NCBI GenBank assembly: GCA_949741215.1
Contig: CATJLA010000189.1
Span: 1-64,000 of the forward strand
DNA: 64,000 nucleotides
Direction of reading: 5' to 3'
DNA from: an uncultured Oscillospiraceae bacterium
GTDB taxonomy: Bacteria > Bacillota > Clostridia > Oscillospirales > Ruminococcaceae
Below the pieces are notes generated by a model that did not search any database, was not told where the DNA came from, and worked only from the letters and a program-made list of their open reading frames with translations. Of the stretch, positions 59,793 to 64,000 are shown piece by piece (position 1 is the stretch's first letter; each line of letters starts with the position of its first letter). The position numbers and the translations under genes were made by a program.

Positions 59793-61157
59793 ATGAACAG
59801 GACCGAAAATACTTCCGGAAAAAGCCGTATCAAACGCCTTACCCGCATCTTTTTCAGCAGGCGCCGCCTGTCTGCCGCCCTTTTGGGCCTGCTTCTTACC
59901 GGGGTTGTTCTCCGGTGGGAGCAGCTTTCCCCTTGGCTGCGGCAGGGAGCGGCCCAAACCGCCGCGCTTTCCGCCGCGCTTGCGATGCCTGAAGTTACCA
60001 TAGACTACCTAAAATCCCGCTACAGCACCGAGCTTGTGCCTCCGTCCCAAACGGAACAGCCATCTATACCGGTTTTGCCCCAGGACGAAACTGCAAGCCA
60101 ATCTTCTTCCGCCTCCCGGCCTCTTCCGCCGGACACTTTGGTGCCGGAACAGGAAATAACCTCCTCTTCCGCCCCTCAGGAACCGCCGGAGCAATCCTCG
60201 TCCTCCTCCCAAAGCCAGCAGACAGAAAACGGGCCTTCTATAACGGATATTCCTGCAGCCCAGCGCGGCCGGCTTGTGGAAAAGCAGTATACTGCCACAG
60301 CAGGCGGACGCTATATCTCTTATGGTGACGGCCTGATCCAAAATACCACCACCCTTTCCAATGAGGAAGTGTTGGAAATTTTGGAAACCCCAGCCCGGCT
60401 GAATCCTACGGAGGAGGGTGAGCCTCAGGTGCTGATCTACCATACCCATGCCACCGAGGCCTTTGAGCCTTACGACCGTACCTTTTATGACAAACGGTAT
60501 AATTGGCGTTCCCGGGATAATACTAACAACATGGTTGCGGTAGGCACTGTGCTTGCCGAAACGTTGGAGGAAAACGGCATCAGCGTCGTCCATATAGAAA
60601 CCCAGCACGATTACCCCTCGTATAACGGAGCTTATGAAAAAAGCGCCCAGACCATCCAGGAGGTGCTGGAGCAGTACCCTTCTATTCAGGTAATTCTGGA
60701 TGTGCATCGGGATGCTATTCAGGAAGACAGTTCTACCATTGTAAAGGCAGTGGCAGAGATTGAAGGGGAAAAAACCGCCCAGCTGATGATTATTGCCGGC
60801 TGTGATGACGACGGCAGCCTGGGAATGCCCCGCTGGCGGGAAAATCTGCGGTTTGCTGCAGCGCTGCAGTCTCGTCTGGAAGGGGCTTACCCCGGGCTTA
60901 CCCGGCCGGTGCTGTTCAGCTACCGGAAGTACAACATGGACCTTTGCCCTAACGGGGCGCTGATTGAGTTTGGTTCCCACGGCAACACATTGGAGGAAGC
61001 CAAGCGGGCCGCCCGTATGGTGGGGGAGCAGCTGGCGGCTTTGTTGAAAGGGGAGGACAAGGCTGATCAAAAGGAAGAAGAAAGCGAAGGCGCAGCATTA
61101 CCGCAAAACCAGGAGGATCTCGACAGAACGGGGGCCGAGGCCGGCGCTGGTTTATAA
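59793..61157 (+). CDS. spoIIP: Stage II sporulation protein P
   Basis: A 454-residue peptidoglycan amidase/endopeptidase for septal thinning and engulfment in sporulation. The N-terminal TM is at ~25-45; a Ser/Gln/Glu-rich linker spans ~90-150. The catalytic domain (~180-430) has LIYHTHATEAFEP (~211-223), VILDVHRDAI (~301-310) and LIEFGSHGNTLEEAKRAA. The C-terminal ~35 residues are an acidic extension (KEEESEGAALPQNQEDLD) that overlaps the next gene. I use ATG 59793 after GGAGGG; ATG 59787 is too close. Confidence 0.95.
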   Translation: MNRTENTSGKSRIKRLTRIFFSRRRLSAALLGLLLTGVVLRWEQLSPWLRQGAAQTAALSAALAMPEVTIDYLKSRYSTELVPPSQTEQPSIPVLPQDETASQSSSASRPLPPDTLVPEQEITSSSAPQEPPEQSSSSSQSQQTENGPSITDIPAAQRGRLVEKQYTATAGGRYISYGDGLIQNTTTLSNEEVLEILETPARLNPTEEGEPQVLIYHTHATEAFEPYDRTFYDKRYNWRSRDNTNNMVAVGTVLAETLEENGISVVHIETQHDYPSYNGAYEKSAQTIQEVLEQYPSIQVILDVHRDAIQEDSSTIVKAVAEIEGEKTAQLMIIAGCDDDGSLGMPRWRENLRFAAALQSRLEGAYPGLTRPVLFSYRKYNMDLCPNGALIEFGSHGNTLEEAKRAARMVGEQLAALLKGEDKADQKEEESEGAALPQNQEDLDRTGAEAGAGL

Positions 61158-61533
61158 AAGGACGTCGAAAGCCCCCCTGCCGGGGGGCTGGAAGGCAGCT
61201 CTGGCTACAGGGGCGGCAACACTGCTGGCCTTTGGGCTGTGGTTTGGGTTTGGCGGCGTAAACCTGATCATGCAGGAATATGATATTCCCGAGCCGAGGG
61301 AGCTGCTGGAGGTACGGCATCCCCAGGAGATGATTTGGGAGGCCAGCTGTATGGGATACACCCTGCAGGTAAACCTGGAGCCGCTGAACCAGGCTGTAGG
61401 AGCAGGGCAGCGTTTTTTTGCCTTGATTCCCGCAAAATACCGGTTTGGGGCGCAGCTATGGCGGTTAGGGGAGCTGGAGTGGCAGGAGCAGCAGCGGCAG
61501 CAGCGGGTGCGGGAGTTTGAGCAGGGGGTGTAA
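61063..61533 (+). CDS. Basic membrane protein with probable CTG start inside spoIIP
   Basis: This frame is open from 61048 to 61533, yet no ATG, GTG or TTG occurs before ATG 61270, which lacks any ribosome site and would skip the TM helix. CTG 61063 lies six bases after GGGAGG (AAAGGGGAGGA, 61047-61057) inside spoIIP. From there the 156-residue product has a strongly basic N-terminus (LIKRKKKAKAQHYRKTRRIS), one TM at ~46-64 (AALATGAATLLAFGLWFGF), and a C-terminal extracytoplasmic domain (YDIPEPRELLEVRHPQEMIWEAS) ending in a Gln/Arg-rich helix. The family is unknown. The operon position suggests a sporulation role. Confidence 0.65.
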   Translation: MIKRKKKAKAQHYRKTRRISTERGPRPALVYKRTSKAPLPGGWKAALATGAATLLAFGLWFGFGGVNLIMQEYDIPEPRELLEVRHPQEMIWEASCMGYTLQVNLEPLNQAVGAGQRFFALIPAKYRFGAQLWRLGELEWQEQQRQQRVREFEQGV

Positions 61534-61546
61534 AAATAGCCGCAGG

Positions 61547-62014
61547 CTAAAATGTTGGGATCTCTCCGGGATAACATTTTGCTTTTTCCAGCAAGGGGCC
61601 TTTTGCCCCCATGGTAAAGGCAATATCGCTGCTGCGGATGGAAAGCAGCTCTATCCCCGGCCTGATTTGCAGAAACTCCATCATTGCCTTTGTCAAAACA
61701 ATCCGCCCGGCTTGGGAGATATCAACCCAGCAATAAAACCGCCCCTTATACCGGACAAACTCTCCGCGGGGGGCGGTATAATTCTGCAAACCGGGGTTTT
61801 CTGTGAGAATATGGTTCAGCCGTGAAGGCTCCAGCAGGCCTTTTCTGGTAACACAAAAGCCGCCGGTGCTTTTGCTTCCGGTAAACAGGTACACGTTTTT
61901 GTCTGCTGTTATGGCGTATTCTTCCATGGCCTGGGGCGGAATTTGGAGTGCTCCGTCCTTTTGAATGACGGATTTTCCAAAAATAAACTTGCCTCCCTTG
62001 TTCATTTGCGGCAT
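61547..62014 (-). CDS. AbrB/MraZ-like double-domain protein, unknown role
   Basis: A 155-residue protein with two similar beta-rich blocks: GKSVIQKDGALQIPPQAMEEYAI (~14-36) and SQAGRIVLTKAMMEFLQIRPG (~109-129). The pattern 'GRIxIPxxxxxxLxIxxG' is that of swapped-hairpin AbrB/SpoVT/MraZ DNA-binding folds. MraZ also has two copies, but this lacks its motifs and locus. I start at ATG 62014 (MPQMNKGG) after AAGGAGG. The assignment is tentative. Confidence 0.7.
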   Translation of the reverse strand: MPQMNKGGKFIFGKSVIQKDGALQIPPQAMEEYAITADKNVYLFTGSKSTGGFCVTRKGLLEPSRLNHILTENPGLQNYTAPRGEFVRYKGRFYCWVDISQAGRIVLTKAMMEFLQIRPGIELLSIRSSDIAFTMGAKGPLLEKAKCYPGEIPTF

Positions 62015-62133
62015 TGCGGCAGCCTCCTTATAAAAATAGAATAGGTTTCTTATCATATCACAAATTATTAGTCAGGACAAGCTCTGCCGCCGGGAAATTG
62101 CCCTGCCTTAAAACAGCCTGCTGCAAATTCCGT

Positions 62134-62163
62134 TTGCATACCGCCGTGTGCTTGTGTTATAAT
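62134..62163 (+). promoter_or_regulatory. Extended -10 promoter of lepA
   Basis: TTGCAT (62134-62139), 18-bp spacer, TGT-TATAAT (-10 at 62158-62163). Confidence 0.75.
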
Positions 62164-62235
62164 GGAAATGTTTGATCGCGATAAAAATGCAGCAGGCTAA
62201 ACGACGTCATAACATAAAAGGAAAAGGTGAGTAGA

Positions 62236-64000
62236 TTGTCGGGAAACCGGGAGAATATCAGGAATTTTTGTATTATTGCCCATATCGACCACGGCAAATC
62301 CACGCTGGCGGACCGGATTTTGGAGAAGACCAGCGCTGTTTCCCTGCGGGAGATGGAGGACCAGCTGTTGGATAATATGGATATCGAGCGGGAACGGGGC
62401 ATTACCATTAAGGCCCGGGCGGTTCGGCTGAATTATAAGGGCCAGGACGGCCAGGATTATATTTTTAACCTGATTGACACCCCCGGCCATGTGGACTTCC
62501 ACTATGAGGTTTCCCGGTCGCTGGCGGCATGTGAGGGGGCGCTGCTGATTGTGGATGCCTCCCAGGGGATTGAGGCCCAGACCCTGGCAAACACTTACCT
62601 TGCCCTGGAGCATGATCTGGAGATTCTGCCGGTAATCAACAAGATCGACCTGCCCTCTGCCGAGCCGGAGCGGGTTTGCCAGGAGGTAGAGGACGTCATC
62701 GGCATCCCGGCTATGGACGCCCCCCGGATCTCTGCCAAAAACGGCGTGAATATCGAGGCGGTGCTGGAGGACATTGCCGCCAACATCCCCGCCCCCAAGG
62801 GCAACCCGGACGCCCCCCTGAAGGCGCTGATTTTTGACTCGGTGTATGACAGCTACAAGGGAGTTATCGTCTATATTCGGGTTATGGACGGAACCGTTAA
62901 ACCCGGCATGGTGATCCGTATGATGTCCACCGGGGCAGAGTTTTCAGTGGTGGAAACCGGCTACATGGGGGCTACCAACCTGGTGCCCAGCCCCGGATTA
63001 AGCGCCGGGGAGGTTGGCTACATTACGGCAAGCATCAAAAATGTAAAGGAGACTGCGGTAGGCGATACCGTCACCGAGGCGGAAAACCCTGCGGCAGAGC
63101 CCCTGCCCGGCTACCGGAAGGCAAACCCCATGGTTTTCTCCGGCATTTATCCGGCGGACGGAGCGAAATACCCTGATCTTAGGGACGCGCTGGAAAAGCT
63201 GCAGCTGAACGATGCTTCCCTTTCCTTTGAGCCGGAGACGTCGGTTGCTTTGGGGTTTGGGTTCCGGTGCGGTTTTTTGGGGCTTTTGCATATGGAAATT
63301 ATTCAGGAGCGGCTGGAGCGGGAGTATAACCTGGATTTGATTACCACTGCCCCCAGCGTTATCTACCAGATTACCCTGACCAACGGGGAAACGGTTTTTA
63401 TTGATAACCCCACCAATTACCCTGACCCTGCCGTAATTGCCAACGCCCGGGAGCCTTATGTAAAGGCCAGTATTTTTACCCCCACCGCCTACATCGGCAA
63501 CATTATGGAGCTGTGTCAGGACCGCCGGGGGATCTACCACGATACCAAATATTTGGATACCGACAGGGTAGAGCTCCATTATGAGCTGCCCTTAAACGAG
63601 ATTGTATACGACTTTTTTGACGCGCTGAAGTCTCGCACCAAAGGGTATGCCTCCTTTGACTATGAGCTTTCCGGCTATCAGGATTCCAAGCTGGTAAAGC
63701 TGGATATTCTGCTGAACGGCGAAACGGTGGACGCCCTTTCCTTTATCGTCCATGCGGACAAAGCCTACCCCCGGGCCCGCAAAATGGCGGAAAAGCTGAA
63801 GGAGCATATTCCGCGCCAGCTGTTTGAGGTGCCTATCCAGGCGGCCATCGGCGGCAAGGTAATTGCGCGGGAAACTGTAAAAGCCATGCGTAAGGACGTA
63901 CTTGCCAAGTGCTACGGAGGAGACATCACCCGGAAGAAGAAGCTGCTGGAAAAGCAGAAGGAGGGCAAAAAGCGGATGCGTCAGCTTGGCACGGTGGAGG
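62236..64000 (+). CDS. lepA: Elongation factor 4 (LepA), 3' truncated by the window edge
   Basis: A ribosome-binding GTPase that back-translocates or remodels stalled ribosomes. 588 codons are present of a usual ~600, so only the last few residues are missing. The G domain has [14 protein letters not shown] (~16-29), the DTPGH motif at ~86, and NKIDLPSA. LepA-specific ends follow: [25 protein letters not shown] 62236 follows AAAGGTGAG. The order rpsT-gpr-spoIIP-lepA is common in Firmicutes. Confidence 0.97.
   Translation, partial: MSGNRENIRNFCIIAHIDHGKSTLADRILEKTSAVSLREMEDQLLDNMDIERERGITIKARAVRLNYKGQDGQDYIFNLIDTPGHVDFHYEVSRSLAACEGALLIVDASQGIEAQTLANTYLALEHDLEILPVINKIDLPSAEPERVCQEVEDVIGIPAMDAPRISAKNGVNIEAVLEDIAANIPAPKGNPDAPLKALIFDSVYDSYKGVIVYIRVMDGTVKPGMVIRMMSTGAEFSVVETGYMGATNLVPSPGLSAGEVGYITASIKNVKETAVGDTVTEAENPAAEPLPGYRKANPMVFSGIYPADGAKYPDLRDALEKLQLNDASLSFEPETSVALGFGFRCGFLGLLHMEIIQERLEREYNLDLITTAPSVIYQITLTNGETVFIDNPTNYPDPAVIANAREPYVKASIFTPTAYIGNIMELCQDRRGIYHDTKYLDTDRVELHYELPLNEIVYDFFDALKSRTKGYASFDYELSGYQDSKLVKLDILLNGETVDALSFIVHADKAYPRARKMAEKLKEHIPRQLFEVPIQAAIGGKVIARETVKAMRKDVLAKCYGGDITRKKKLLEKQKEGKKRMRQLGTVE

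Overview
This window is a 64 kb piece of chromosome from a motile, endospore-forming member of the Clostridia (Firmicutes). Motility is shown by a long flagellar and chemotaxis block. Sporulation is shown by gpr and spoIIP beside rpsT and lepA, an order common in Firmicutes. The hrcA-grpE-dnaK-dnaJ operon with a CIRCE operator, a class B sortase, ThiT behind a TPP riboswitch, and two perfect 16-bp parS sites agree with this. Base composition is moderate, and promoters often carry an extended -10 (TGnTATAAT). A gut Oscillospiraceae-like anaerobe is my best guess, but the species cannot be read from the sequence. I saw no transposase, integrase, prophage, CRISPR array, rRNA or tRNA.

Layout. 1-6.3 kb holds the 3' part of a large flagellin gene, an unknown coiled-coil protein, a methyl-accepting chemotaxis protein, a YjfB-like motility peptide and CheV, each in its own transcription unit. 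6.7-31.6 kb is one co-directional block: fliE, fliF, fliG, fliH, fliI, fliJ, fliK, flgD, a TIGR02530-type gene, flgE, flbD, motA, motB, fliM, fliY, cheY, fliO, fliP, fliQ, fliR, flhB, flhA, the sigma-28 gene, two FlgF/FlgG-family rod genes, cheC and cheD. A TTTACA-N17-TATAAT promoter precedes it and a terminator hairpin follows it. flgB, flgC, flhF and flhG, usual members of such blocks, are absent.

31.8-43 kb is housekeeping: a GNAT enzyme, trmL, a DegV protein, sortase B, the heat-shock operon, an XRE regulator and hflX. 43.4-57.8 kb mixes small metabolic and regulatory genes: a DUF6199-like membrane protein, an M14 peptidase, a Nudix hydrolase, rhaM, thiT with its riboswitch, a PadR/DUF2812 pair with two tiny genes behind it, an Fe-S aldo/keto reductase, a C26 amidotransferase, an XRE/membrane-protein pair, a pyridoxal kinase-like gene, rimI, a putative amidase, rlmA with an XRE gene, a rhomboid-like protein and a nitroreductase. 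The two parS sites flank the C26-to-rimI segment. 57.9-64 kb holds gpr, rpsT, a small membrane gene, spoIIP, a gene that appears to begin at CTG inside spoIIP, an AbrB/MraZ-like gene, and lepA, which runs off the end.

The most unusual feature is a family of short intergenic elements built around TTTTAGGGACGT(A/C), often as inverted pairs and often in the loop of terminator hairpins. They occur between genes across most of the window. The parS pair, the CTG-start gene and the non-track 42-residue membrane peptide are the next best leads.
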